Positions 35,778 through 44,851 of a stretch of 64,000 bases of DNA are shown here, piece after piece (the stretch's first letter is position 1; every line of letters begins with the position of its first letter). The notes under the pieces were generated by a model, which saw nothing but the letters and a program-made list of their open reading frames with translations, was not told the DNA's origin and did no database searches. A program made the position numbers and the translations under genes. The DNA comes from Roseibium sp. HPY-6 (GTDB taxonomy: Bacteria > Pseudomonadota > Alphaproteobacteria > Rhizobiales > Stappiaceae): positions 779,501 through 843,500 of the forward strand of contig NZ_JBEWCD010000003.1 in assembly GCF_040530035.1 (NCBI RefSeq). The letters run 5' to 3'.

Positions 35778-36761
35778 TTATTCCTTTCGCGCTTGCTGGA
35801 TGTAAACGGCAGCCAGGATGATCGCGGCCTTGGCGATGAGCGCGACCTCGTCTTCGACGCCGTTGGCCAGCAAAGTGTATTTGACCAGCTGGATGATGAC
35901 GGCGCCGAGGATAGCCCCGAATATCGGTGCTTTTCCGCCCTGTAGCAGCGCACCACCGACGACGGCTGCTGCAATTGCGTCAAGCTCCATGAGATTGCCG
36001 TTCCGGGCCGCATCCGAGGCGGAATTGATGGCAACGACGATCAGGCCGGCGAGACCTGAGAGAACGGAACAGATGACATAGGCACCGATCTTGACGCGGC
36101 GCACCGGACCGCCGGCGAGCCTTGCGGCCCGCTCGTTGCCGCCGATCGCCAGAAGGTATCGGCCGAAGATTGTCCGGTTCACCACCCAGAACAGCAGGCA
36201 GGCGATCGCCAGGGCCAACCACCCCTGGAAAGGAAACCCGAGGATCTTGCCGGTTCCCAGATAGCTGAATTCGGGATTGGAGAAGGTCTGAAGATTTCCG
36301 TTGGTGAGGACCTGCGCGATGCCTCTGCCTGAAATGAACAGGATGAGCGTCGCGATGATGGGCTGCACCTTGAGGACCGACACGATGATGCCGTTGAACA
36401 GGCCGCATACCAGAGCAGCTGCCAGCGGAAACAATAGCGCTGCGATCAGCCCGAGGACCGGATAGGCCTGCCCGAAATCGGACAGGAAGATCAAGGGCGC
36501 CAGGGCACCCGAGAGGGCCATCACCGCGCCGACGGACAGGTCGATGCCGCCCGTCGCGATCACCAGTGTCATGCCCATCGCGACAATCGCGATTGTCGCG
36601 ACCTGGGAAATATTGACCGCGAGCGTCTGGGTCTGGAGAAAGTTCGGCGTCACGATGATGTTGAAGACCAGAATGACCGCCAGTGCGATCAGGCCTCCGT
36701 GGTCTTTCAGGCGGGACGTATAATCTGTGCGCATGGTCTCTTCCGATGTCACACTGGTCAT
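35778..36761 (-). CDS. Sugar ABC permease (RbsC-like), first subunit
   Basis: A 327-residue ribose-class permease with the [18 protein letters not shown] motif near residue 65 and the GGNERAARLAGGPVRRVK coupling loop. It begins in an ATGA overlap with the ATPase gene. Two different permeases in one operon are typical of rhamnose- and autoinducer-2-type importers of this class. Confidence 0.9.
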   Translation of the reverse strand: MTSVTSEETMRTDYTSRLKDHGGLIALAVILVFNIIVTPNFLQTQTLAVNISQVATIAIVAMGMTLVIATGGIDLSVGAVMALSGALAPLIFLSDFGQAYPVLGLIAALLFPLAAALVCGLFNGIIVSVLKVQPIIATLILFISGRGIAQVLTNGNLQTFSNPEFSYLGTGKILGFPFQGWLALAIACLLFWVVNRTIFGRYLLAIGGNERAARLAGGPVRRVKIGAYVICSVLSGLAGLIVVAINSASDAARNGNLMELDAIAAAVVGGALLQGGKAPIFGAILGAVIIQLVKYTLLANGVEDEVALIAKAAIILAAVYIQQARKE

Positions 36762-38278
36762 GTCGTTGCATCCTCGTGATGGGCAAGCGCTCTGACCAGG
36801 GCATTTTCGGTAATGCCCGGATTGGTCAGCTCTGAAACTGCCTTGCCTTCATGCATCACGACGATGCGGTTGGCACCTTCCACCAGCTCTTCGAATTCCG
36901 AGCTGATCAGGATGACAGCGTGGCCCTCGTCGACGAAGGTCCGGATGATTGCCTGGATTTCGCGCTTAGCACCGACATCGACGCCACGCGTGGGTTCATC
37001 GAGGATCAGGATGTCGGGCTTGGTGGCCAACCAGCGGGCGAGCAGGACCTTCTGCTGATTGCCGCCGGAAAGCTCACGAATGGGTTGATCCATGTGTGAC
37101 GTCTTGATGCCGAGTTTTCGGATGAACGCGTCGACGAGCTCCTTTTCGCGTTCCCGGTCGATCTGCCCGTTCCGCCGAAGGCTGGGCAGGAGCGCGAGCG
37201 TCAGGTTTTCCCGGACGGACATGTCCGGAACGATGCCCTCTGCCTTCCGGTCTTCTGTCAGGAAACCGATCCTGGCGCGGATTGCTTCGGAAGGTTCTGC
37301 CGGCTTGAACTCCTTGCCCTTCAGCCTGATGGTTCCGGAGGCTAGGGGATCCAGTCCAAAAATGCTTCTTGCCGCTTCGGTGCGGCCTGACCCGAGCAGG
37401 CCGCCAAGACCGACAATTTCACCTCGGTGGAGAGACATTGAAAAGTCCGACAACCTTGGGCCCGTGGCGACTTTGTCGACATCAAGCACGACTTCGTCGA
37501 AGGCCGCACTGCCGCCTGCCAGCTCGGTCAGGCCTTCCGCCTCGATTTCTTCGGCGTTGCGGCCGAGCATGGCTGCGATCAGGTCCAGCTTTGACGTATC
37601 GGCGATTTGTCGGCAGCCAACCGTCTGCCCGTCGCGCATGATGGTCACGCGGTCGCAGATCTGGAACAGTTCGTCGAGAAAATGCGACACATAAAGTACG
37701 GAAACGCCGGATGATTTGAGTTCCCTGACGACGCCGAACAGGATTTCGACCTCGGAACTGTCCAGTGACGAGGTCGGTTCATCCATGATGACAAGCTTGG
37801 CGTCCATGGATACGGCGCGCGCGATCGCCACCAGTTGCTGGATCGCGGTGGAATAGCTGCCGAGCGGCGCGGTGACGTCGATTTCAATGCCGAAGCGGGA
37901 GAGAATTTCGCGGGTGCGCCTGTGCGCTTCCGGCCAGTTGATCATGAAACCGAAGGATTTCGGTTCCTGGCCCATCACGACATTCTCGCTGACGGAACGC
38001 AGCGGAACGAGGTTCAGTTCCTGGTAGATTGTTGCGATTCCGGCGTTTTGCGCCTCACGCGGCGACGACAAATGGCTGGGGGCACCAGCGAATGTGACCT
38101 CGCCCTCGTCCCGGCGATAAAGCCCTGTGAGGATCTTGATCAGCGTCGATTTGCCCGCGCCGTTTTGGCCAATGAGTGCATGAACTTCGCCGGGTTCGAT
38201 CTCAAGAGATGCGTTTCGCAGCGCCGGAACGCCGCCGAAATGCTTCTTGATCCCGGTCATGGTGAGCAGAGGTGCCAT
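36758..38278 (-). CDS. Sugar ABC ATPase, two-domain (RbsA/XylG class)
   Basis: A 506-residue fused ATPase. Domain 1 has Walker A GQNGAGKST near residue 38 and signature-like YSTAIQQLVAIARAV, with LVIMDEPTSSLD. Domain 2 has degenerate Walker A GLLGSGRTE and the canonical signature LSGGNQQKVLLARWL with ILILDEPTRGVDVG. ATG 38278 gives the family N-terminus (MAPLLTMTGIKKHFGG); an upstream ATG at 38344 runs through the attenuator hairpin. Confidence 0.92.
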   Translation of the reverse strand: MAPLLTMTGIKKHFGGVPALRNASLEIEPGEVHALIGQNGAGKSTLIKILTGLYRRDEGEVTFAGAPSHLSSPREAQNAGIATIYQELNLVPLRSVSENVVMGQEPKSFGFMINWPEAHRRTREILSRFGIEIDVTAPLGSYSTAIQQLVAIARAVSMDAKLVIMDEPTSSLDSSEVEILFGVVRELKSSGVSVLYVSHFLDELFQICDRVTIMRDGQTVGCRQIADTSKLDLIAAMLGRNAEEIEAEGLTELAGGSAAFDEVVLDVDKVATGPRLSDFSMSLHRGEIVGLGGLLGSGRTEAARSIFGLDPLASGTIRLKGKEFKPAEPSEAIRARIGFLTEDRKAEGIVPDMSVRENLTLALLPSLRRNGQIDREREKELVDAFIRKLGIKTSHMDQPIRELSGGNQQKVLLARWLATKPDILILDEPTRGVDVGAKREIQAIIRTFVDEGHAVILISSEFEELVEGANRIVVMHEGKAVSELTNPGITENALVRALAHHEDATT

Positions 38279-38300
38279 ATCGGCTCCTGTCAGCACGAAA

Positions 38301-38331
38301 GAAAAAGAGCCGGAAGGGGGATCCCTTCCGG
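38301..38331 (-). terminator. Intercistronic attenuator between binding protein and ATPase
   Basis: On the minus strand, CCGGAAGGG-ATCC-CCCTTCCGG is a perfect 9-bp stem, followed by CTCTTTTTC. It starts 10 bases after the binding-protein stop and can reduce expression of the downstream ATPase and permeases relative to the binding protein. Confidence 0.75.
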
Positions 38332-38340
38332 CCGATGGGA

Positions 38341-39312
38341 TCAATAAGCTTCGTCGATATGCTCTGGAGCATTTGCTTGGGTGAAGATCCGGTCTTTAAC
38401 CTGTACCCAATGCTCGATGGTTTCACCGGCTGCATACCGTTTCATCGTTTCGCAGGCGAGCGGTCCGAAGAACGGCGAGCTTTCGACAGTCACACCCATT
38501 TTTCCGTCGATGATCGCCTGAAGCGCGTCCCGTGTACCGTCGATCGAGACGATCAGAACGTCTTCGCCCGGCTTGCGTCCGGCCAGTTCAAGCGCCTGGA
38601 TGGCACCGATCGCCATTTCATCGTTGTGGGCATAGACGATGTTGACGTCGGGGTGCGCCTGCAGCAGCGTTTCCATGACCTGGCGGCCGAGATCGCGGGC
38701 AAAGTCGCCGGACTGCGAGGCAACGATCTCAAAGCGGTCGTCCTGCAGGATGCGGTCATCGAACCCTTTCTTGCGGTCATTTGCCGGCGATGAGCCCGTT
38801 GTTCCTTCCAGTTCGACAATGATACCCTTGTCACCCTTGAAGTTTTCGATGGTCCACTCTGCAACGCGTCGGCCCTGATCGATGAAATCGGACCCGAGGA
38901 AGGCCACGAAGTCTTCGCCCGGCTTGGCGGCATTCGGATCGACGGAGCGGTCAACCAGGAATGTCGGTATGCCTGCTGCCTTCGCTTTTTTCACTGCAGG
39001 AATGAGCGGTTTTTCTTCGCGCGGCGGCAGGAACAGGACATCAATGCCTTGAGCGATCATGCTGTCGACATCAGCGACCTGCTTGGCCGCAGAACCGGCC
39101 GCATCCGTCGCGATCAGGTCCCAGCCACAGCTCTCGGCCGTATCGTGAAAGGATTTGGTTTCTGCGATCCGCCACGGATTGTTGGATTCCATCTGCGCAA
39201 AGCCGACCTTGTAGCGGTCTTTCTGCTCAAGCGGCGGCAGCCCGGCAGCCGAAGCGATTGAAGTCACTGCGCCAAAAGCTATCGCAGTAGCAAGCAAGAG
39301 AGTACGTTTCAT
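38341..39312 (-). CDS. Sugar ABC transporter substrate-binding protein (RbsB class)
   Basis: A 323-residue periplasmic binding protein. The signal peptide is MKRTLLLATAIAFGAVTSIASA, followed by a linker and YKVGFAQMESNNPWRIAETKS, the ribose-binding-fold opening. The start is ATG 39312, 5 bases after GGAGG; an ATG one codon earlier is possible. A GntR-type box lies 12 bases upstream at 39325. The ligand is probably a hexose, deoxyhexose or sugar acid processed by the dehydratase and dehydrogenases downstream. Confidence 0.9.
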   Translation of the reverse strand: MKRTLLLATAIAFGAVTSIASAAGLPPLEQKDRYKVGFAQMESNNPWRIAETKSFHDTAESCGWDLIATDAAGSAAKQVADVDSMIAQGIDVLFLPPREEKPLIPAVKKAKAAGIPTFLVDRSVDPNAAKPGEDFVAFLGSDFIDQGRRVAEWTIENFKGDKGIIVELEGTTGSSPANDRKKGFDDRILQDDRFEIVASQSGDFARDLGRQVMETLLQAHPDVNIVYAHNDEMAIGAIQALELAGRKPGEDVLIVSIDGTRDALQAIIDGKMGVTVESSPFFGPLACETMKRYAAGETIEHWVQVKDRIFTQANAPEHIDEAY

Positions 39313-39324
39313 CATTTCCTCCAC

Positions 39325-39339
39325 TTTGGTGCGACCAGA
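39325..39339. promoter_or_regulatory. Putative GntR-family operator, site 3
   Basis: TTTGGTGCGACCAGA matches the TTTGGT-N3-ACCAAA palindrome with one mismatch. It lies between the aldehyde dehydrogenase stop and the binding-protein start, so the transporter may also be controlled directly. Confidence 0.5.
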
Positions 39340-39367
39340 ATCCCCCCGGCCGCGAGAACTTGAGGCT

Positions 39368-40810
39368 CTAACCCCAATTCAGGTAGGCGGTCTGCTTGCG
39401 CAGATAGCCGTCGAAGCCGTAACGGCCGTCTTCTCCTCCAAGCCCGGAAAGGCCCCAGCCGGTGTGGAACCCCTGCACCGCCTCGCCGTTGGACCGGTTG
39501 AGGTACAGTTCGCCAAATTTCAGGCGGTAGGGTGCTTCGGCCAGACGCTTGTAGTCGCGGGTGAAAAGGTATGCAGACAGCCCAAATGGTGTGTCGTTGG
39601 CGTATGCGATCGCCATGTCGAAATCGTCGACCCTGACAGCCGTTGCCACGGGCCCGAAGACCTCATCCTGGACGGCAGGATTGTCGTTTCGCGTTGCTTC
39701 CAGAACGGTGGGTGCGAGCCAGTGTCCTTTCGAAAAGGGGCCTTCCTCCAGAATGCCGCCCGCAAGAAGGACGTCAGCGCCGGACGAAATGCTTTGGGCG
39801 ACGATGTCGGCAACCTTGTCCCGCTCCACGCGGCTGACCTTTGGGCCAAGGTCGACATTGGAGAGCGGGTCGCCGATCGTCAGCGCTTTGGACGCGACGA
39901 CGAATTTTTCAAGAAACTCGTCTGCAATCGCGCTGTGCAGATACATGCGTTCGTTGCAGGTGCAGATCTGTCCGCAGTTGGTGTAGCGGGCCGCGACTGC
40001 CGCCGAGACCGCACTGTCGATGTCAGCATCTTCCATGACAAGGAAGGGTGCCTTGCCTCCAAGTTCGAGGCGAATGACCTTGATGTCTTCTGCGCCGGAT
40101 CTGTAGATCTCGCGACCCGCGCGCGTGCTTCCGGTCATCGTGACGAGATCGGAGAGCGAACTCTGGACGAGGGCTTCCCCGACGACGCGTCCTCGACCAG
40201 TGATCACGTTGAATACACCTGCCGGAAATCCGGCTTTCTCGCTCAATCTTGCAAGCGCGAGCCCCGACAGCGGTGTTGCTTCGTGTGAGAGCAGGACGAA
40301 TGTGTTTCCGGCGACCAGCGCAGGTCCGAGCTTTCGCGCTGCCAGGGCAAAGGGATAATTCCAGGCAGTCAGACCAACGACGACGCCGTAAGGATGACGT
40401 CTGATATGGATCTCTTCCGATCGATTGTCCGACGCGACGATATCGCCTTCGATCCTGCGCGCATTTTCGGCCGCGTATCTCAAGAAGGTTATGCCGGCAT
40501 CAATCTCCTGAAGCGCATGGCTCAGCGGCTTGCCCTGTTCCTGAGTGACAAGGCGTGCCAGGTGCTGTTTTTGTGCCGCGACCTGATCGGCAAGCGCGGC
40601 GACAAGTCGGCCGCGTTCGACAGGCGGCATTGCTGACCAAACCGGATAGGCCTTTCTTGCTGAAGCGAGCGCTTCGCCCGCGTCTTCAGCGTTTCCGTCC
40701 GGGATTGTCGCGACAACGCTTTCGTTCGCTGGGTTCTCGACTTCGAGAGCGTTCGCCTGGCCGCGTTCTACCCACTGGCCATTGATGAACATCCCGGCGG
40801 CCGTGGGCAT
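39368..40810 (-). CDS. Aldehyde dehydrogenase, lactaldehyde/glycolaldehyde (AldA)-like
   Basis: A 480-residue NAD-dependent aldehyde dehydrogenase. Catalytic Cys283 is in NCGQICTCNER and general base Glu249 in RLELGGKAP. The NCGQICTCNE block and the C-terminal NRSNGEAVQGFHTGW closely follow AldA. AldA oxidises lactaldehyde or glycolaldehyde from deoxysugar breakdown, which fits the sugar operon. ATG 40810 gives the family N-terminus; an upstream ATG at 40942 would read through the operator and AT-rich promoter. It is first in the minus-strand operon. Confidence 0.88.
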   Translation of the reverse strand: MPTAAGMFINGQWVERGQANALEVENPANESVVATIPDGNAEDAGEALASARKAYPVWSAMPPVERGRLVAALADQVAAQKQHLARLVTQEQGKPLSHALQEIDAGITFLRYAAENARRIEGDIVASDNRSEEIHIRRHPYGVVVGLTAWNYPFALAARKLGPALVAGNTFVLLSHEATPLSGLALARLSEKAGFPAGVFNVITGRGRVVGEALVQSSLSDLVTMTGSTRAGREIYRSGAEDIKVIRLELGGKAPFLVMEDADIDSAVSAAVAARYTNCGQICTCNERMYLHSAIADEFLEKFVVASKALTIGDPLSNVDLGPKVSRVERDKVADIVAQSISSGADVLLAGGILEEGPFSKGHWLAPTVLEATRNDNPAVQDEVFGPVATAVRVDDFDMAIAYANDTPFGLSAYLFTRDYKRLAEAPYRLKFGELYLNRSNGEAVQGFHTGWGLSGLGGEDGRYGFDGYLRKQTAYLNWG

Positions 40811-40851
40811 ATCGGAACTGAGGGTAATGTCGAACACGAGGATGAATTGCC

Positions 40852-40866
40852 TTTGGTATGACCAAA
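40852..40866. promoter_or_regulatory. GntR-family operator, site 1 (perfect)
   Basis: TTTGGTATGACCAAA is a perfect 6+3+6 palindrome of the FadR/UxuR type (TTGGT-N3-ACCAA). It lies 41 bases upstream of the aldehyde dehydrogenase start, in the divergent region with the GntR gene. Confidence 0.75.
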
Positions 40867-41011
40867 CTGTCACAAGTAAGTTGCCAATCGAGACCAAAGT
40901 CAATCTTAAATTAGAAAAATGGTTCTTAAAAATAATAAACATATGAAAAACAAGAGATATTTGAGGGTTTCGGTTGAATGTTTGGAAAAAATCGCTTTAC
41001 GAAAACAAAAT

Positions 41012-41026
41012 TTATGTCATACCAAA
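41012..41026. promoter_or_regulatory. GntR-family operator, site 2
   Basis: TTATGTCATACCAAA agrees with the reverse complement of site 1 at 13 of 15 positions. It lies 37 bases upstream of the gntR start, suited to autoregulation. The 145 bases between sites 1 and 2 are very AT-rich and hold no gene. Confidence 0.65.
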
Positions 41027-41063
41027 ATAGATGAAAACAGTGACACGGGAGTGTTGATGCCTC

Positions 41064-41777
41064 ATGGACATCGGGAACGATACGGGTCGCGCGGCAGACA
41101 GTGTGGTTGCAATGCTGGAAGCGAAAATTGTTTCCGGTGAACTGGAAAACCAGGCGCCTCTGCCGGCCGAGCGGGAGCTGATGGAACAGTTTGGCGCAAG
41201 CCGCACCGTTATCCGTGAGGCGATCTCCAAGCTGTCCAGCAGAGGGCTCATAGAAACACGCCCGCGGTTCCGGCCGATCGTCCGCAAACCGGATTATGCC
41301 ACTGTGCTGCACGCGTGCGGCAATGTCGTTCAGCATCTTCTGACCGAGCGCTCCGGCATTAAGAACCTTTACGACAGCCGCGTCTTCCTTGAGCGTGCAC
41401 TGGTGCGCGAAGCTGCAGTGGCAGCGCGCAAGGAAGATATCGTCAATCTGAAAACGGCCCTGGAAGACAACCGGCAGGCCATTCCGGACTCCCAGGAGTT
41501 CTATCGGACGGATGTCGCGTTCCACGGTGTGCTGTATCGCATTCCGAGAAACCCGATCTTCCCGACGATGCACGAAGGCTATACGTCCTGGTTGGCGCCC
41601 CAATGGGACCGCATGCTGCGCTCACCGGAACGCAACGAGGTGAACTACCTTGCGCACAAGGCGATCCTGGATGCCATTTTGGAGCGCGATCCGGTTGCCG
41701 CCGAAGAAGCTCTGACCAACCACTTGAAAGCAGCGTGGGAATTTGTCCGCGTCACCTTCGACTGGGGCGACGAATGA
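41064..41777 (+). CDS. GntR-family (FadR/FCD subgroup) transcriptional regulator
   Basis: A 237-residue regulator. The winged HTH is at about residues 8-78, including PLPAERELMEQFGASRTVIREAISKLSSRGLI. The C-terminal helical FCD domain has LYDSRVFLERALVREAA and a likely metal-binding set (Asp in FYRTDVAFHGVLY and His in LAHKAIL). Such regulators sense sugar acids such as galactonate or glucuronate. The gene is divergent from the aldehyde dehydrogenase operon and overlaps the GMC gene (ATGA). Operators at 40852 and 41012 flank the divergent promoters. Confidence 0.9.
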   Translation: MDIGNDTGRAADSVVAMLEAKIVSGELENQAPLPAERELMEQFGASRTVIREAISKLSSRGLIETRPRFRPIVRKPDYATVLHACGNVVQHLLTERSGIKNLYDSRVFLERALVREAAVAARKEDIVNLKTALEDNRQAIPDSQEFYRTDVAFHGVLYRIPRNPIFPTMHEGYTSWLAPQWDRMLRSPERNEVNYLAHKAILDAILERDPVAAEEALTNHLKAAWEFVRVTFDWGDE

Positions 41778-43387
41778 CTGCGGATTACGACTTCATCGTC
41801 GTCGGCGGAGGCTCGGGCGGCGCGGTTGCCGCGTCCCGGCTTGTCACGCAGGGCAATGCGCGCGTCCTACTGTTGGAAGCAGGTTTTTCGCACAAACATC
41901 CGTTGCTTGATATGCCGCCCGGCATCTTCAAGATGATCAATGGTTCCAAATACATGCGGTACCACAAGACAACGCCGCAGCCGCATCTGGAAGGCCGAGT
42001 GCACGATATTCCGCAAGGCAATGTTTTGGGCGGCGGTTCTTCGGTGAACGCACAGGTCTATATGCGCGGACGTCCTGCAGACTACGATGCCTGGAACGAC
42101 GTCTTGAGCGGGAACAACGACAATCCCGGCTGGGGCTGGTCGGACGTCTTGCCGCATTTCAGGGGAATGGAGGCCAACAACCGGTTGGCGGGTGATCTCC
42201 ACGGCACCGACGGCGAAGTGAAGGTTTCCGATCCCGGCTATGTCGATACGGTGTCGCGCTGGTTCGTTCAGTCGGTTCAGGCGGTCGGCGAACCTTATAA
42301 TACGGACTTCAATGGACCGTCGCAGCGCGGTGTCGGCTTTTACCAGTTCACGAACAGGAACGGCCGCAGAAGCTCAACTGCCTACGCGTTTCTGGAACCG
42401 CTTCGCGGCGATCCAAGGCTTACCGTGAAACTGCAGGCGTCAGTGGAAAAGGTCCTGATTGAAAACGGCCGCGCTGTCGGCGTCCGTTACAGCGATGCCT
42501 CCGGCACGCACACCGTGCACACGTCTGGCGAAGTCATTCTGGCCGCAGGCGCCCTGGTCACGCCAAAAATTCTCATGCTGTCCGGTGTCGGTCCGGCAGA
42601 TCATCTGAGCGAATTCGGGATACCGGTTGAAAGCGAACTTCCTGGGGTTGGGCAAAACCTGATCGACCATCCCGAAGTGCCGATCACTGCCTATGCCAAT
42701 GGTCCGCACGGTTACTACCGGCAGGGCGAGGGCTGGCGGATGCTGCTGAATGGCCTCCAGTTCAAGATTTTCGGCAGCGGCCGCATCACCTCGGCTGGTG
42801 TCGAGGCTGGCGCGTTCGTCAATCCGCGCAATCGTGAGGAAGATCCGACGATCCAGGCATTCTGCGTGCCGATAGTTTACCTGGACCGGGATGCCCAGTC
42901 CGAATTGAAAGACGGGTACGGCGTAACTGTAACGACCGTGGTTGTGAAGCCGAAATCCCGCGGAGAGGTCCGGCTCGCGTCCGCCGAGCCTGCAGACATG
43001 CCGATCGTGTGTCCGAATCTCTTGAAGGAGGAAGAGGACATGCAGGAAATGATGGCCGGGCAGCGCTTCTTTCTGGATGCGCTTCAGTCCGATCCCATTG
43101 CGTCGAAACTCGAGAAGATCGCAATTCCGGACCCTCGAAAGTGTTCCGACGAAGACTTGCGAAGCCATTGCAAACGGTTCGTCAAAACGAATTATCACCC
43201 GGCTGGCACAGCGCGCATGGGTGCCGACGGTGATGCCATGGCGGTTCTTGACGGAAGATTGCGTGTGCGCGGCGTGGACAATCTGCGCGTCTGCGACATG
43301 TCCGCAGTTCCCGACATCAACGCTGGCAATACGAACGCACCTGCCATGATGCTCGGATCGCGATGCGCGGAGTTCATTCTTCAGTAG
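41774..43387 (+). CDS. GMC-family FAD oxidoreductase (choline/alcohol dehydrogenase-like)
   Basis: A 537-residue GMC flavoprotein. The ADP-binding motif is FIVVGGGSGGAVAASRL at residues 7-23, the GMC-1 signature lies in GNVLGGGSSVNAQVYMRG and GMC-2 near AGALVTPKILMLSG. The catalytic His is in TNYHPAGTARMG. These enzymes oxidise alcohols or sugars to aldehydes or ketones and pass electrons to oxygen or quinone. There is no signal peptide. It is coupled to the GntR gene by an ATGA overlap, so it likely belongs to the sugar-acid regulon. Confidence 0.9.
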   Translation: MTADYDFIVVGGGSGGAVAASRLVTQGNARVLLLEAGFSHKHPLLDMPPGIFKMINGSKYMRYHKTTPQPHLEGRVHDIPQGNVLGGGSSVNAQVYMRGRPADYDAWNDVLSGNNDNPGWGWSDVLPHFRGMEANNRLAGDLHGTDGEVKVSDPGYVDTVSRWFVQSVQAVGEPYNTDFNGPSQRGVGFYQFTNRNGRRSSTAYAFLEPLRGDPRLTVKLQASVEKVLIENGRAVGVRYSDASGTHTVHTSGEVILAAGALVTPKILMLSGVGPADHLSEFGIPVESELPGVGQNLIDHPEVPITAYANGPHGYYRQGEGWRMLLNGLQFKIFGSGRITSAGVEAGAFVNPRNREEDPTIQAFCVPIVYLDRDAQSELKDGYGVTVTTVVVKPKSRGEVRLASAEPADMPIVCPNLLKEEEDMQEMMAGQRFFLDALQSDPIASKLEKIAIPDPRKCSDEDLRSHCKRFVKTNYHPAGTARMGADGDAMAVLDGRLRVRGVDNLRVCDMSAVPDINAGNTNAPAMMLGSRCAEFILQ

Positions 43388-43526
43388 AAAATGGCCTGTC
43401 CGTGTGAGCGGCATGTCTGTTCAAATCTGGTGTTCGCAACCTCTGGCGAAACGGCTCACTAAACAAAACTCATGCGTGACTGGGACTCATGTGTTGCACT
43501 TAACCCGCTCATAGGTGCAGACATCC

Positions 43527-43547
43527 AGGGTGCAGGGTGCAGGGTGC
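43527..43547 (+). repeat. Three tandem heptamers
   Basis: AGGGTGC is repeated three times without change, 23 bases before the ATG of the second enolase-superfamily gene. The 182-base gap (43388-43569) holds no gene otherwise. A slippage-prone leader is possible, but no function is evident. Confidence 0.7.
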
Positions 43548-43569
43548 CGGGCTCTTGAGGACTCATTTC

Positions 43570-44739
43570 ATGAAAATAACCAGCGTCAAAAGCCATGTGT
43601 TGCAATACGACCTTCCCGGAGAGCTGGGTTATTCGCAGCAGTATTACGAAAAACGTACGGCTCACCTTGTTGAAGTGAATACTGATGAGGGGATCACCGG
43701 TTGGGGGGAGTGCTTCGGTCCGGGTAACATTGCGATTGCCAACAAGGCTATCGTCGAAAAAGTGATTCAGCCGATGATCCTTGGAAGTGACCCGATGGAT
43801 CGCGACGTTCTCTGGCATCGGGTCTACAATCTGATGCGGGATCACGGCCAGAAGGGCATGCCTCTTCAGGCGCTGTCCGGCGTCGACATTGCGCTGTGGG
43901 ATATTGCCGGCAAGGTCGCCGGTCTTCCACTGCACAAGCTGATCGGCGGTGCACACCGTACGCGCATACCTGTCTATGGCTACGGTATGATGCTGAAGCG
44001 CGAGAGCGTCGAGGATCATGTCGCGCGGTTCAAAGCCGAAGCCGATCAGATCATGGAAATGGGCTTTGTAGGCACCAAACTGAAAACCGGTCTCGGACCA
44101 AGGGACGATGTCCGGCTAAGCCGGGCCGTCGCCGAAACGGTCGAGGGCCGGGGCAAGTTCATGGTCGACGCCAATCACTGCTACACAACGTCGGATGCCT
44201 TCTACGTTGGCCGTGCGCTGGACGAGCTCGGCGCCTATTGGTTCGAGGAACCCGTTGCGCCGGAAGACCTCGACGGATACCGCGAGCTGCGGGCCGGTCT
44301 CAAGGTCAACATTTCCGGTGGCGAGGCGGAGTTCAATCGCTGGGGCTGGCGGCAAATTCTGGAAAACAGAGGCTTGGACATCGCCCAGCCGGAAGTCTGT
44401 GCTCTCGGTGGGGTCAGCGAATATCTGCGCGTTCTTGCGCTCTGCCACGCCCACTTCACGCCCGTGATCAATCACGTCTGGGGATCCGCCATCGCAGTTG
44501 CCACCAATATCCAGCTTTTGGCGGCGATGCCGGCGATACCGGGCGGGCTTCATCCGTGGGAACCGATGCTGGAGTTCGATACGACGGACAACAAGTTCCG
44601 GGATGATCTGTTGCAGGAGCCGCTCGATATTCAGGGCCAGGTCAAGTCATCCGGCGGCTATGTCACCATCCCGGCCGGTTCCGGGCACGGTGTGGTGCCT
44701 GACGCGGACTTTATCAGGCACTATGAACTTGATCTTTAA
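43570..44739 (+). CDS. Mandelate racemase/muconate lactonizing-family enzyme, second copy
   Basis: A 389-residue enolase-superfamily enzyme unrelated in detail to the one at 33678. The catalytic pieces are Lys in GTKLKTG near residue 170, metal ligands Asp in VDANHCY, Glu in WFEEPV and Glu in SGGEAEF, and a His in VINHVWGS. It may be a racemase or dehydratase of sugar acids or hydroxyprolines. ATG 43570 has GAGG 9 bases upstream. It follows the GMC gene by 182 bases on the same strand and may have its own promoter. Confidence 0.87.
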   Translation: MKITSVKSHVLQYDLPGELGYSQQYYEKRTAHLVEVNTDEGITGWGECFGPGNIAIANKAIVEKVIQPMILGSDPMDRDVLWHRVYNLMRDHGQKGMPLQALSGVDIALWDIAGKVAGLPLHKLIGGAHRTRIPVYGYGMMLKRESVEDHVARFKAEADQIMEMGFVGTKLKTGLGPRDDVRLSRAVAETVEGRGKFMVDANHCYTTSDAFYVGRALDELGAYWFEEPVAPEDLDGYRELRAGLKVNISGGEAEFNRWGWRQILENRGLDIAQPEVCALGGVSEYLRVLALCHAHFTPVINHVWGSAIAVATNIQLLAAMPAIPGGLHPWEPMLEFDTTDNKFRDDLLQEPLDIQGQVKSSGGYVTIPAGSGHGVVPDADFIRHYELDL

Positions 44740-44762
44740 TCCAGCGACGTTCCTCTGCGAAG

Positions 44763-44776
44763 TTGATTGAAATCAA
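44763..44776. promoter_or_regulatory. FNR box upstream of moeA
   Basis: TTGATTGAAATCAA is a perfect TTGAT-N4-ATCAA site. If the transcript starts at 44811 (site centred at -41.5), the -10 position reads TACCCT at 44799-44804. This is class II geometry for anaerobic activation of moeA. Confidence 0.75.
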
Positions 44777-44851
44777 GCGCTTTAGCCAACGAATGTCCTA
44801 CCCTGCCTCATCGCTTGTTTCGGGCGTGATGGCTTCCCGGGGTTGGATAAG

